From Amoebophrya sp. A120 (Eukaryota > Sar > Dinophyceae > Syndiniales > Amoebophryaceae), in NCBI GenBank assembly GCA_905178155.1, contig CAJINV010000006.1, forward strand, positions 2,954,658 to 3,018,657: a DNA stretch of 64,000 nt, in the 5' to 3' direction. A program made the translations under genes and the position numbers. Below are positions 31,924 to 43,205 of this stretch, piece by piece (position 1 is the first letter of the stretch; every line of letters starts with the position of its first letter). A model generated the notes under the pieces. That model worked only from the letters and a program-made list of their open reading frames with translations, had not been told where the DNA came from and did no database searches.

Positions 31924-32940
31924 TTGTGGCAGTGGCAGAAACTTTTTCCTTCAAAACTTTTTTTTTTTTCCATGCGCATCACCCAGCGCGAAAAGTAGAT
32001 ATCGTCTCAGCGGCGACTATCTCACGCGTGAGCGCTGCGGCTCTATGCCCGTGGCAAATTTGCTGGTCTGCATGCAGGAACAGGACGGACTTTGCCGCCG
32101 GTTGCGTCCCGGGTCCGGTCCGTGACGGCAGGCGCAGGAGCCGGACAAACACCGTATGGAATGGCGCTGGTCGGATAAAAAGAATCAATTATGCAGCCAA
32201 GCCGAGGCCGTCTGTGCCGCGGCTCGTAGCAAAGAGCCGGCCCTTGCCCCGGTAGGCAAAACAGGTGGCCACGTCCGGTTGTCAAACAATTCAAAGCTAA
32301 GCGCGACGGCCCCAATGACTTAGGCGCCGCGGATACGCCACGACTTCGGGTTTTGGTCTCGGGCCAGCGCTTTTCAGCCCCGGTTGTTTTACAAAGAGCA
32401 AAAGGATGTTGCGTCTCCGTAAGCAAACAAAAGCCCCTAGGGGGTACCCCAGAGGCACCCCCAAACCCCTTCCTTTTTGGGCCTCCTCAGAGGGGTACTC
32501 CCCATTGGCATCTCCACGAAGGGGGGTCCCCCAACCCCCCCCCCCCCCCCGGGGGGGCCGAGCCCCCTTTTTGCTTCCGCAAGTTTTCAGCTTTTCAAAA
32601 GCGATGTCCGGGAAAATGATCACGCGAACCCGGTAAGGATGGGTTTTACACAGCCGGGCCCGGAATAAAGTGGACGACTTTATTGGCTTCTGCGCCTACA
32701 CTGTCTGCGCCTCACAGAGTACTTTGGAAGCAAGGGCGCGCCAGGTCCCCTGGCCATGCTCGTTTGAGACTGCCGCCCTTGTGCGATCCGTCAGACTTGC
32801 GCCGCTATATCCTGCACTACTTCTCGATCTCGACGCGCCAAGGCCGCGGCGGGGGACCTACCTGCCGCGCACCTCTAGGCCAAGGCGCTAGGGACGAAAA
32901 AAAAGAAGTTTTGAAGGAAAAAATTTCTGCCAGTGCCATA
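31924..32940. mobile_element. Element M, 1-kb TIR element
   Basis: Inverted ends about 45 bp long (GGCAGTGGCAGAAACTTTTT on the left, GGCACTGGCAGAAATTTTTT reversed on the right, both then CCTTCAAAACTT). Flanked by a 28-bp direct repeat starting GTGTTGGCGARTCGTGT (31611-31638, 32941-32968, 25/28 identical). GC-rich core with C/G homopolymers near 32530-32560; no gene recognised. Confidence 0.7.
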
Positions 32941-32969
32941 GTGTTGGCGAGTCGTGTGTATCTTTTTTT

Positions 32970-33291
32970 TGTCAAAATGAAAAATCCCCCCTCCCCATAT
33001 CAAAACGGAAATTTGCGATGCTGATTTGTGGCCACAAATCAGCTTTGTATTCCAGAGAGGCATTGCGGCCAGATCCCCAGGCTAGATAGGGGCGCATGGG
33101 TCTAGTTGTTCAGCATGGCAAACGGCCCCCCTTTAGGCCCAACAGCATGACAAATCGCCTCCATAATGGGGCGGAAGCTTCTGCCCTTGTCTTCTTGCAA
33201 GACAGATGTGATTTGTGACCTCAAATCCGCAACGCAAATTTTTGGAAACATACCTTTTCAATATGGGGAGGGGGGATTTTTCCTCTCAATA
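32970..33291. mobile_element. Introner D, worn ends
   Basis: Left TGTCAAAATGAAAAATCCCC, right ATTTTTCCTCTCAATA; flanks TTTTT/TTTCT. Confidence 0.75.
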
Positions 33292-34785
33292 TTTCTATGT
33301 CAGAAGTTAAGCTTTTTTTGTGTGGAGGTTGAGGGCAAAAGCAAAAGCAAAACCATTTCGCCCTCTACCCTATTGCTATTTAAATTTTATTTATAGACGT
33401 TCTTTTTCTGTTACTGTTTGACTTTGAGTTTGTTCTAGAACTTCTACCCCAACCACCAATTCTTTTTCGTTCGGAACTTTTTCCCTAGTGTTCAGCGGGT
33501 CGTGAATTTTTTTGTTCACGTCGAGTTTTTGTTCTCTAGTAGGTAGCTCTACAGCTACTTTTTTCAAAAACATGTGTTAAGATTGCGAAACAAACAATGG
33601 CTACTTACGTAAAAAATGCTGTACGTAAAAATGTGTGAAGATGAATTTCGACCATAATAATTTGAGAAGCACAAACGGAACGGAGCCAGGAGAAGCTCCG
33701 GTCGTGGTCAGCCTGTGAATACAATGCGTCTCGGAGTGAAACACTTCAGGAACAGAATCTTCTTCAATTATATTGTCCTCTCTTTCGGTTTATTGAACAC
33801 ACAAGCTGCGCCTCCGTAGTTCCGCAAGACAAAAGACGAAAAACACTCGGCTCTTCGTGCGGACGAGCGGCTTGTGCTGTAGATACGATTAATTACGTAG
33901 TAGTACCTCTACAAGAACATGCGACGTAGTAGTGTCGGTGCTAGTGACTAGTATCTTTAGCAAAACTTCATTCATAGCTTGTCAGAGCCCCGCTCTACTA
34001 CTTCATCGGTAAAAGTAAAGTATACCATCGGTGTTTTCCTTACCTCGATTCAACAACATCGCTTGCGTCTCATCTGGAAAGCTGTCTGTCTGTTTGGCGT
34101 TGATTGTGATTCGGTTGGTGTGCGGGGGACGAGATCGGGCTGTTTAGTGCCACATAATTATACAAGAAGGCGTGCAAATGATCAGAGTCGGTATGGCTGT
34201 GTATCCTTGTCGTGGTTCATCTTCATCTGCCGTACAAGATAGATGCAGAGGCTGCCACCTGGAATCGGTTCTTCGTTCTTAGTACAACTCAATCGTCGAA
34301 GCCACGATATAAAAAATAGTCGTACTATTCTTTCGTTCCTTGCAAAACTATCGCTCAAACATGGAAATTGTTTGCCTCGGTTTTCGTGCATCATGTTGCA
34401 GCTCGTGCAAGGAAGCACTTTGCAAGACCTGGGTCTTGTCTTCTGCAGAGCATGTAAGTCTAGTGCTGAGTAGTGTTATTTGAGTATCTTCCTTAAAACC
34501 AAGTAAAAAACAGTCGTAAAAATAAAATCCACAACTACTTCTGCCACAGCTGCAACTCATCCTCCCCTGTAGTTCTTCAAAGTAAAAGAATAAGAATCCT
34601 CTTCCGGGCGTCGTCTTGTGCTTTTCTTTGTGCAAGCAGTTGTATTCTTTTTCCCCACTTGCTGACACGACAGAGCGGAGTTTTTGCGCAAACTAAGCTC
34701 CTTTTGACAACCTTAAAACTAACGAGATTTCTTTTCGAACTGAACACACCAAAAAACTTTCTCTCACTCCACTAAAGAGCTTTTC
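33292..34785. other. Intergenic stretch
   Basis: AT-rich, short frames only on either strand. No introner, RNA gene or recognisable regulatory site seen. Confidence 0.45.
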
Positions 34786-34790
34786 TTGAA

Positions 34791-34996
34791 TATGGAGAGA
34801 AAAAAGTTTGTCACAGTCACTAACCTGCAGGTTTTGCATTACAAATTTTCTCAGCATCACAAACTTTCCTTGTATTGCAGAAACAGTAGGGAAATCCCCG
34901 ATGAAGTGTGGCTCTGATGCGTTTTTACGCATGACAGAAAATTTTGTATTGCGAAAATGCGCATGAGTGATCGTGACGAACTTTTTTCCTTTGATA
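34791..34996. mobile_element. Introner I
   Basis: TSD TTGAA; arms AAAGTTTGTCACAGTCACT and AGTGATCGTGACGAACTTT. Confidence 0.9.
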
Positions 34997-35048
34997 TTGA
35001 AGTGGATGGCGAACGAAAATAACTGAAGCGGAAAACTCAGCTACACTG

Positions 35049-35325
35049 TATCAAGTGCAAATGTGTCTCGGTCTGGAAACTTCTGATGCGGGTTGGTCAA
35101 TCATGAGCACTCGGCGATGGATTGGCAGCCCAGCATGATAAGATTCTGACTTGCTAGAAGGTGATGGTCATTCTGCACGGCAAACAGTGTTGCTGCATGA
35201 CAGAAAAATGCGGCCTTGGGGTACTGTGCATGACAGATTTGCATTTGCGAATGCTGCTAGCCGAGCATGAGAGCTCTTGCATCTTTCCAGACCCAGACTC
35301 AGACATATTAATTTGAACTCGATAC
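35049..35325. mobile_element. Introner A
   Basis: TSD CACTG/CACTA. Right arm has an extra CAGACT and lost GCATTTGATA. Confidence 0.8.
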
Positions 35326-35391
35326 ACTACTTATCTAAACGAAACTCAACGAATAACGGAGACCGAACTCAAGCCGAAAAAGAAGTTCGGA

Positions 35392-35664
35392 TATGCATTG
35401 CACATTGATTTGTCTGGGTCTGGATTTGTAATGCAAGACTTCAAGGACAAGGACAACAAGATCAAGATCTGTGATGCATGACTGCGATTGGTCATTTTTT
35501 TTTTGTCGTGCTGGAAGCGAGATTGTAATTCGAAACGCGAATGGACCCACAATAAGCTGAGGATAACTTGTCATGCTGCTATACCGTACAAGCGCAAGCA
35601 GCCAGTCTGCAATGCAAGTACAAGTAACACGAGTTTCCAGACCCACACAAGTTTGCATCTGATA
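35392..35664. mobile_element. Introner A
   Basis: TSD TCGGA/TCGAA. Left arm has an insertion (CACATTGATTTGTCTGGG). Confidence 0.8.
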
Positions 35665-35945
35665 TCGAACAGCTTTCAACCACTTGACAAACGAACGGAA
35701 CAACTCTGCAAGCAGAAGGAGACGCGACGGACAAAACTATACAGCGACCTGAACAACAAAAAGCGGCGTGAAGCTTGCGCCCTTCTCGACGAATCCTCAC
35801 ACAGAAGCGCAGGACCTGGGCCCAGCGACAGGAGTTTTACCGTATTCTTCTTGCGCTTCTTTTTTGATGCTCTTATTCGAGAAAGAGAAAACTTAACACT
35901 GAGAGCCGAAAAGTTTGGTTCTGAGTTTGCGTTTAGTTGTGCGTA

Positions 35946-36396
35946 GAGCTCGCCTTCCTTCATTACATTTGTTTGAAATAAGTTGTCATTGGTTATGGTT
36001 TATTGTGGAGGTTGTGTGTCATGTGTGGTTTCGGGTTTTCCTCATATCGCTCGCGACTGTCGGAATCATTATGCCTGACCCTAGAGAAAGAATGATATTT
36101 ATTTTTGAACGGAATTCATCCAGGACCCACTGACGACCAAAAGACAGAGCAAGAGCATCGAACTACGCCCCGGCCAGGTTTTTGCCAGGTACTTACTCAC
36201 TTTTTGACTTCGCCCGCAAACTTCTTTCATTGCAACTCGAAGAGCAGCGTGCTTCTTCTCCCTCTTGCTCTTCTGACGCCAAAGAGAACGAATGAAATCC
36301 GTGTCCTAGGTGACGAGAGATACGGGAGAATAGTTGTGTAATTTATCACATGCTCCTGCATGTTTTTGTTTTTTGAAAGAAAAGCGATTTGAAAAC
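35946..36396. other. Gap before G4
   Basis: No gene or introner recognised; presumably G4 upstream sequence. Confidence 0.4.
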
Positions 36397-37631
36397 ATGA
36401 TTGAAAACTTTGCAGCGCCAGGGGGTCACTACACGTATACGATGGTGGGCACTTTGTTGCAGCTTGCGGCCGTTTACCTCCTGCAGACATGTCGTCTGGG
36501 TCTGGGATGAAGGTCGCAAAATTTGTCATTTTTGTCTCACACGATTCGGAACTCTGTGATGCATTGGCGCGAAAAAGTCGTCTTATCTTTGCCAGCCATA
36601 CTGCAGAAGCGCAGTTTTTTTTTATGTGGAATACAACGCAGGGCATATTAGGAGCGCAAAAATTTGTCACGCTTGGCTGCGTATCGTGGTACACCCGCCA
36701 TCATTCGTTCATAGACTTGCACTTACAACTTCCCTGACCGAGACATTTTTGCAGTTGATGCCAGCGCCTCGTGCGGCTTGGTCGCTGCGATGGAAGTGCA
36801 GAAGAACGACGGTGGGCAAAAAAACCTGCTGAAGCGCGTATGGCGTGCTCAAAGGAGACAATCTCAATTGGAACAAGACAGAGCCGGAATGTCTCATGCA
36901 AAAGATAAAAGACAAAAGTATGAGGCTACTTATGAACATTGGAGTATGGCGCATTTTTTTCCTTTGCTTCTCCGTCAGGAACTTGTCATGCAAAATGTAG
37001 AAGATACCACTGCGATTATTTACGTAGGCAGCTGAGGCGCATGATTTCATGTCGGAAGTTGCTGCTGCCTCAATCTCGTTTGAGATCGTCGCGGCTGAGC
37101 ACGCCATAGCGTGGGCGCGGTGGCGGCGGGACGGGTCAGACTCAGGCTCAGCACATCACTTCTGATGGCCCCGACCAGGAAGGACTGGTTGACGACGACC
37201 ACACTGTCTTCGAACACGCCACGGCTTCTGCTTTGGACGACCCCCCGCTTGATGATGAAGGTTATCCTGAGTAAAATCGCCTCCAAGGACCCAAAGTTCA
37301 TCGTGGCAGCTTTGTTGCACAAGGCCCAGAAGCTCGCTCGAGCTGTTGCGCATAAGTAGCGCAGTCGTAGGTAGGTTGCGCTGTTGCGTCTTGCGTCGGG
37401 TTCTTCATATAAGTAATGACAGAGTCCCAAGAAGCAGCAGGGCAAGTATATTGCCCCACATGATGGGGCTGCCGCTGCGCATATATAAGACGCAGTCTGG
37501 GCATGCCAATCCGGAATGGGGAATATGTTGAGGAGGTGTAAGCGTTTTTGCTCAGGATAAAGTCCCGGCGCTGAACACCACGACGGCCGCGACTTACGGG
37601 TTCCTGCAGAAGCGGGATATTCCATAGAAAA

Positions 37632-37666
<35 letters not shown>

Positions 37667-38638
37667 CGTGATCTCGTTTACAGAATGCAGATTATCTGCA
37701 GATGAAATATTTTGTTTTCCTGGGAGGGGGAGCTGAGGCGCCAGAAAGTAAAAAAGAAGATGTGGTGGCACATTTTTGCCATGAAAAAGCCGGCGCTTGA
37801 TCATGTTGAGGCAGCAAGAGGGATAGCAATTCAAAATCCAGACAGTAGTGCCTGCTTGCCGTTCAGAATATTACAGACTGTAAATTGCAACTTCTTCGAG
37901 ATGCCCTACTGTTCTTTCAGGATCTCGGCCAGCATGATCTTCAGGGCCAGCAATTTCATCGGATTGATGTCGGACTTTCCGGTCGCCGTGCTGATGCAGA
38001 TGCTCGCCCAGATGTCAGTCAAGGCGCTGGCCGGATGGTGCGACCAGAACTGCGTCGCCGTCTAGAAGACCAACGATCTGCAGCTGTGTTGGCATCATCT
38101 AGGCCATCGGACCCCAAGCGCTGAGCGCCGGGGCAATGCGATGCCTCCCTAAAAAACCGGCTGCGTTGCTTGCTTGATAAAAATGCAAGCAGGGACAGGT
38201 CGCCCGAGTAGATAGGAAGTCGCGGATCCAGATGCTGATGTACTAGATGCTGACTTTCCGCCAGCTCCCAAGAAAAGTAGTGCTTTGGTTGTACCGCCAA
38301 AAAAAGAACCCGTCAGAGAATCTGGCGCGTGTGTGTTTTTCTATTCGATAAAGAAGGAAACGCCGTTGTCGACCTTGGCCCAAAGCGGCAAAAAATGGGC
38401 CCAAGCAGGAGCCAAAAACTTGGCCCAAGGAGCCGGAAGATGGGTCCAGAAAAACAAGGGGTTGGCTACGGCAATTGGTGCAGCTGCAACCGTTGGCTTT
38501 GCTGGGATTGCAGCCGCGCGGCGGCGGCAGCGGTATTTGCATACTTGTAACGAGACAGGCTCAGCATCACACTCACGCAGTTGGTTCGTACCAGCCACAG
38601 CGATCTTACATATATGGTCCAAGTTCATTGCTTTTTGA
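36397..38638 (+). CDS. G4: small putative membrane protein
   Basis: Exons: 36397-36474, 36766-36838, 37114-37262, 37565-37615, 38216-38638, about 257 residues. The N terminus is hydrophobic (YTMVGTLLQLAAVASCGLVA) and could be a membrane helix. An acidic linker follows (DGPDQEGLVDDDH, DPPLDDEG), then a Pro/Lys-rich part (DADFPPAPKKSS). A basic amphipathic stretch (AQSGKKWAQAGAKNLAQGAG) precedes a small-residue helix (LATAIGAAATVGFAGIAAA) ending in RRR. The first three junctions follow the introner rule. The fourth intron (37616-38215) lacks clear TIRs and may hide further exons, so the middle is less sure. The last codons after the RRR could also be intron read-through. No family recognised. 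Confidence 0.5.
36475..36760. mobile_element. Introner A, strongly worn
   Basis: Left TACCTCCTGCAGACATGTCG, right GACATTTTTGCAGTTGATG; TSD not recognisable, but removal plus five bases joins LAAV-ASCGL in frame. Confidence 0.65.
36839..37108. mobile_element. Introner N (only copy)
   Basis: Arms TATGGCGTGCTCAAAGGAGA and (reversed) TATGGCGTGCTCAGCCGCGA; TSD GCGCG/GCGTG; joins LLKR-GRGGG. Confidence 0.8.
37263..37559. mobile_element. Introner C, diverged
   Basis: TSD AAGGT/AAGTC; joins LDDEG-PALNT. Core stem AAAATCGCCTCC / GGAGGTGTAAGCGTTTTT. Confidence 0.8.
37616..38215 (+). other. Unusual G4 intron, GA..AG, no TIR
   Basis: Begins GATATTCCATAG and ends GTAGATAG; removal joins LQKR-EVADPD in frame. 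Holds an (AC)n run at 37632-37660 and coding-like pieces (MKYFVFLGGGAEAPESKKED near 37705; LLRDALLFFQDLGQHDL near 37885), so it may be several introns with exons between. Confidence 0.35.
37632..37660. repeat. (AC)n microsatellite
   Basis: Fourteen uninterrupted AC units. Confidence 0.95.
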
Positions 38639-38940
38639 TTTCGCATCGAAGTCCTTCGCTTTCGTTTCTCCCTGTTTGGTTTGCGGCCTAGAGACGCCTG
38701 ACTGTATTTAGCAATCGCGGCAAATGGTGAAGAAGGCAGAAACGAAGAAGAAGCCCTACCGGCGGCTCACTTGGAAGACGCAAATGAATCGGAGGACTCT
38801 CGCAAGCATTGGCGCTTTGGCTTTTTCCTGTCTGACCTCCGATCGCCTGCCCTTCGTAGAAGTGCTTCCGCTGGCTTCGAGTTAGGAGTCGGCAATCAGC
38901 TGTACTTTGCCAGCCCTGTGACAAGAACTGCGGGGCGCCG

Positions 38941-39160
38941 GAGTGCCAGTTGATGGAGAAAAAAGAAATCGCCGGCATAGTTGCAAAAAGGCGCGCCGGT
39001 CGCAGGAGGGCGGCCGGGCGCTCTTGGGCATGGCAAGAAGCCAGGGCGGGCCGATCAAGAGTAGCATGGGCCAGCGCGACGTTACAGCGCATGCTGCCGG
39101 CAATTGGCCTAGCTGCTTTTCCATCCGCAGCAGAAGCATGACCACCAGCGCGGGAAAAAT
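38941..39160. repeat. Repeat copy 1 of 3
   Basis: Contains GAAATCGCCGGCATAGTT, CTTGGGCATGGCAAGAAGCC and ATCCGCAGCAGAAGCATGAC in this order. Confidence 0.75.
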
Positions 39161-39479
39161 GCTTAGAATAGAACCCAAATGATGTCCATGTCCACTGGCG
39201 CTCTTTGTTTGTAGTTGTATGGGCCGCGCTGGGGGGTATGTTGAGTCTTTCGCCTTTTCGTCGCCACTTGGGCAATTATGTGTCCTGGATTTCTGCGGCT
39301 TGCGAAACTATGAAGCCCAACTTTGATGGAAATAAATACAGGAAGCGGCGAGCAGCTGCGCGAGCTCGGGAAGCCGGAGCTGCGGGCGCCGAGCGGTATC
39401 TTTGTTTCGCGTTTATCTCGTTCATCTTGTCAACACCTTGCTTCCGCTCTAGATGCGAAGCAACCTCATTGCTTTTGTA

Positions 39480-39650
39480 AAGCGTTTCTGTTGCCAGTTG
39501 ATGGCCCTTCACGTACCTGCAAGAAGGCCCGGCTTTCGTGGGGAGGTAGCGATAGAGATTTTTGGCAAGAGCAGCCTGGCCCCACGCGCGTCAGCGCATT
39601 CTGGCAACCTGCGGCGGTTGTATCCGCATCAGAAGCATAACTATGGATAG
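39480..39650. repeat. Repeat copy 2, degenerate
   Basis: Only the end is clear: TCAGCGCATTCTGGCAAC then ATCCGCATCAGAAGCATAAC. Confidence 0.5.
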
Positions 39651-39907
39651 TAGACACTTAGGGAAAAGTGTGAGGCCATATGTCAGCGACGCTTTCGCTT
39701 GGCTTTTTCTACCCTGTTCAATGTCGTGCCTCGCTGGCGGTCCCTGGGAAGAGCCGCCTGCATCTTCCTAGGATTATCTGCCTATGTTGCATGCCCCTAG
39801 GAAAATCCTCCGAAGCACAGTAGGATACGCTCTGCGTCATTCTTTCTCGAAGTTTGGCTCTCACTTCTCCGGGGCCCGGCCCTCTGACAAGAACTGGGGG
39901 GCGGCGG

Positions 39908-40142
39908 AGACGGAGCGTTAGTGGGGGACAGAAGAAATCGCCGGCGTAGTTTTAGTAGAAAAATAAAAAGGCGCGCCAGAGCCAGTCGCAGGAGGCCGCG
40001 CGCCCTTGGGCATGCATGGGCAGAAGCCAGGGCGGGGCAATCAAGAGCAAGATGCGTGGGCCAGTGCGCAACAGCGCGCGCCACTGCTGGCAATCACCCT
40101 AGCCATTTTTCTATCCGCGGCAGAAGCATGACCCCCAGCGCG
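39908..40142. repeat. Repeat copy 3
   Basis: GAAATCGCCGGCGTAGTT, CTTGGGCATGCATGGGCAG and ATCCGCGGCAGAAGCATGAC parallel copy 1. Confidence 0.75.
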
Positions 40143-41030
40143 AAGGGATATGAAGTGTAAACGATGCGTATCCCCGCTGGTGTTCTTTGTCTGTTGTATT
40201 AATTTGTTGGGCCTGGAAGCAATATTGGGCGGCAGTGTGTGGAGTGGTCCGGGCAGCCTGTGCACCTTATCGCCGCGCGAGGATGCTGCGTTCAGATCCT
40301 GTTCTTTTTCTGTCTTAGTTTTGCTGCGGGCGCGGGCGGCGCGCATGCAGAGCCAGCCAGCGGCGCAGGGATAATACGCACAGGGGAATAGAAGTAAAGT
40401 GGATAAATAGCCGCCATCGGCGGGGCAGCTAGGGTGAAGAGGAAGTGATGGAAAGTCAGTGGGCACGCTCTGTTGTCTGCGAAGCTTAGTCCCAGTCTAA
40501 ATCCATAGCCCCAAGCCCTACTGCCTGTTCTTTTTATACTTTTGGTTGCTCACCAAGCTAGCCACAGTCTGCGGCGTGTCTTAGCGTGCCCCGGAGCGTA
40601 ATTTTTTAGCGAATCCTGCACACCCAGCAAAACTGCCGAAAGACATAGATAGGCGCCAGGGAGGATGGTTTCCGTAAAATCCGCTTCCGGGGTGCCGCCG
40701 GGCTGCAGAAGTTCCCTTCATTCCAGGGGCCGCGCGGTGTTTCGCTTTAGAGGCCAGACCCGCAGCCGGCCTCCAGGCTTTTCGACAGCCACGGCGGATC
40801 CGAAAGAAAATAGGAGCTAGCAAGTGCAAAAAGTGTTACTTCTAGAGGCTGCGCCCTTTTTCGGTTCAGATTGGAGCCTAGCTCGCGCCACGATGCGGCA
40901 CCCCATAAAGAAAAACGTAGAGGCCGCCACTTCGGCCTCCTGCCAACCATTGCCATGCATCAGCTTGCCACACTCCGTAGTGCCCCGCACTCTCTCACCC
41001 GCCCGCCTCCCATTTGCTATCCGCAGTGCA

Positions 41031-41443
41031 ACATGAGAATGCAAACCATATCCCCGATGCGATACAGGGGCGGCACGCTGGGTGGTGCTACTCCGGATCC
41101 TGCCTACGTGGAAGAGCGCTCGACGAAGCTCCAGCGCGCCGAGAACCTCGCGAACTCGCTCATGACCACGGGCGAAGGGCCCCAGGAAGTGCTCGATCAT
41201 GCCGTGCGCGAAGGGCGCCAGGAAGCAGGCGCCGAGCTCGAAAAGCGGTTGCAAAATGTACGGGAAGCGGAATCGCCTAAGCAGTTCTTCGACCGTTTGA
41301 GCGAGTTCTGTTCTGCGGCGGCCAAGCTCGCAGGGATGATTCCTGCGAGCGCTTGGGGAAACAGGCAGTGGGAAGCGACCACGAAAACGGAGATCGGGAG
41401 CCTCCGCCTCGATGCGCTCAGCGCATCGATGCGCTTCGGCTGA
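41031..41443 (+). CDS. G5: hypothetical protein, intronless ORF
   Basis: Open frame of 137 codons from ATG at 41031 (an in-frame ATG also lies at 40954) to TGA at 41441. The product is helical and charged (ERSTKLQRAENLANSLM, AELEKRLQNVREAE) with an alanine-rich hydrophobic patch (FCSAAAKLAGMIPASAW). Composition fits a real small alpha-helical protein. Near its end an 8-bp word GATGCGCT occurs three times in alternating orientation and shifts the frame away from a basic tail (LKRKKEVKA), so the present stop may be secondary. No family recognised. Confidence 0.45.
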
Positions 41444-41672
41444 AACGCAAGAAGGAAGTTAAAGCGTAGGCGGTGAGTCGCGGAGGGTATTTGTCGTCCT
41501 TTTTCGGAAAGCAATGCACAGCGCTGCTGCTGGTCCTCCTCCTCGCGCTGCTTCGGGCCGTCGAACGAACAGTCATTGAGGGCGATTAGCGTGTGGGCGT
41601 GTGCGGTGTGAGACAAATACTCATGATCGTCAGCTTGTTTATCAGCTCCAGTTCCAAGCTTTTCTGATTCTG

Positions 41673-42139
41673 ATGAATTCGCATTCAACGAACGTAGCTA
41701 AAATCAATCTGAGCGGCGACGAGGAAGACCATGTTCTGTTGAGCGACAGTCGGAGTGGACTCGTCGCTCACAGCCACCTATGACAGCCTCAGGTTGGAAA
41801 TCCTCAAAGTGGAAATAATTTGTAATGCAAAAAAACGACTCCAGTTGAAGCGCCATTTGTAGTCGGCGCATGACAAATTTCCTGGGCCCTTAAAGCATAT
41901 CTGTCATGCAGGGTAAGGCAAAGGGGTGCCCTTCTCGCGTGCTAAGCAGCACTCCAATCCTTCACCCCTAGCAGGACAATAGTCGGTCTCCATTGTGTCC
42001 TCCGCAATACAGTCTTTTTTGCCTTGCATTTCATGCATCACAAATCATTTCCACTTTGAGGATTTCCATTCTGAGGCTTTCATACCGCCAACAAGAATCG
42101 TCGTTAATTATGATCGTCTGGCACAGACAAACGCTGTAG
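41673..42139 (+). CDS. G5b: short ORF split by an E introner
   Basis: Exons 41673-41778 and 42090-42139 join in frame (HSH-QQES) across the E introner and end at TAG 42137. ATG 41673 gives 51 residues. The frame is open upstream to about 41601, where an AG precedes ACAAATACTC, so an upstream exon is likely, possibly continuous with G5. No conserved feature beyond an acidic SGDEEDHVL patch. Confidence 0.4.
41779..42084. mobile_element. Introner E, diverged
   Basis: Stem GGAAATCCTCAAAGTGGAAA / TTTCCACTTTGAGGATTTCC; TSD CCACC/CCGCC. Confidence 0.85.
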
Positions 42140-42423
42140 TATTTTCATCTCTTTTGCAACTTAAGTATATTTATATTATTTTAATTTCTTCTCCGAGAGT
42201 TGTGTGAGGGCGGACCAAGCACGCATGCACAGCGGAGCAGCAGCAAGGCTGCATGGCTGCACCTTTATAACAAACCTCGCTCCTCCAGTTAGAGTTTCAG
42301 TTCGCGCCTGCTATTGTATTTGATGGCGGGTCTTGCTGTATTTCTAACGGGGGGTAGCTGGTCCTGGTTTTGAAAGGGGTTCGCCCTAGAGGTTCGTAGG
42401 GGTCATGGTCATCGTTCTTCACG

Positions 42424-42685
42424 TATCAACTGTAAAAATGTCTGGGTCTGGAAGATTGCCGGCTTTGTCATGCACATTTTGCATGACTCCTCAAGTCTGT
42501 GATGCATGCCCTAGCATCACAGATTTTTAGAGGGCTTCCTGATGCCTATTCCGCATGACAAATGCTCTTTCCGTACTGCAAAATTTGGACTCTCTTTGCT
42601 GCTCATGCACTACAGATTTTTTTCGAATCCAAAATCAGCATGACAAGTTGGATTCTTCCAGACCCAGACATTTTTACCGTTGATA
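42424..42685 (-). mobile_element. Introner A
   Basis: TSD TCACG. Only a 20-codon frame (ATG 42405) crosses this and the next introner; another frame is Arg/Ser-rich (GHGHRSSRSPRIAVVHD). Confidence 0.85.
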
Positions 42686-42705
42686 TCACGGTCGCCAAGA
42701 ATCGC

Positions 42706-42927
42706 TATGACAGTACACAAGCCCCCCTCCCCCTCAATTGTATAGCATGAGCGGCGGTTGTAGTACAAGCATCAGCAAGGGTGCCGGTTTTGGTAGACAA
42801 ATTTTGACTGGTGTGTAGTGCTATTTCAGGTGCCAGAACTTTTCGTGCAAACAGTGCCAAGAGGCAAAGGGTGGACTCGGTATTTTGCATGACAAATGAG
42901 GGGGAGGAGGGGTTGTGCACTTTCATA
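42706..42927. mobile_element. Introner F
   Basis: TSD ATCGC; 15 bp of exon separate it from the preceding introner copy. Confidence 0.85.
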
Positions 42928-43205
42928 ATCGCTGTCGTGCATGATCGGCGCTCCCTGATGTTATGTTGGTGCATTTGATCTCCTCAGACTTCATTTTTGA
43001 TATCGCTTTGCAGTTTGCATTACTCAATACTAGTACTTATTTTAACGTTTGAAAGTGCCGAATGTATATGTACCTACGCAGTTTCGCATGATCGAGTTTT
43101 TTTTTCAGAAGAACGCATAAGATAAAGTAGTTTCATTTTCTATAAACGATTGAGGTCGTCGCGTCGAAGTTGTAGTGCGTGGTAATTTAGTCATGAGAGT
43201 TTCTC

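Larger units (their letters stand above)
34786..35945 (+). pseudogene. G3: unresolved introner-bearing locus
   Basis: Three introners (34791, 35049, 35392) with good or near-perfect TSDs show that something transcribed probably lies here. Joined exons (up to 34790, 35002-35048, 35331-35391, from 35670) give no single open frame. ATG GCG at 35006 meets a TGA after six codons. Beyond it the same frame is open (KLSYTAYLNETQRITETELK) and stops shortly after exon 35670. The last exon is best open in another frame (LDKRTEQLCKQKE, stop at 35944). Either a further non-canonical intron is missed, this is an untranslated transcript, or the gene is broken. Confidence 0.35.
38639..40953. other. Gene-poor stretch with repeats
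   Basis: No introner. An open, charged frame at 38725-38890 (VKKAETKKKPYRRLTWK or, in another frame, EEGRNEEEALPAAHLEDANE) may be an exon. The rest is dominated by three diverged repeat copies. Confidence 0.4.

Noticed and set aside
35006-35048. In-frame TGA read as a sense codon
   Set aside because: G1 and G2 end at TGA and G5b and G7 at TAG, so no alternative code is supported; a missed intron is simpler.
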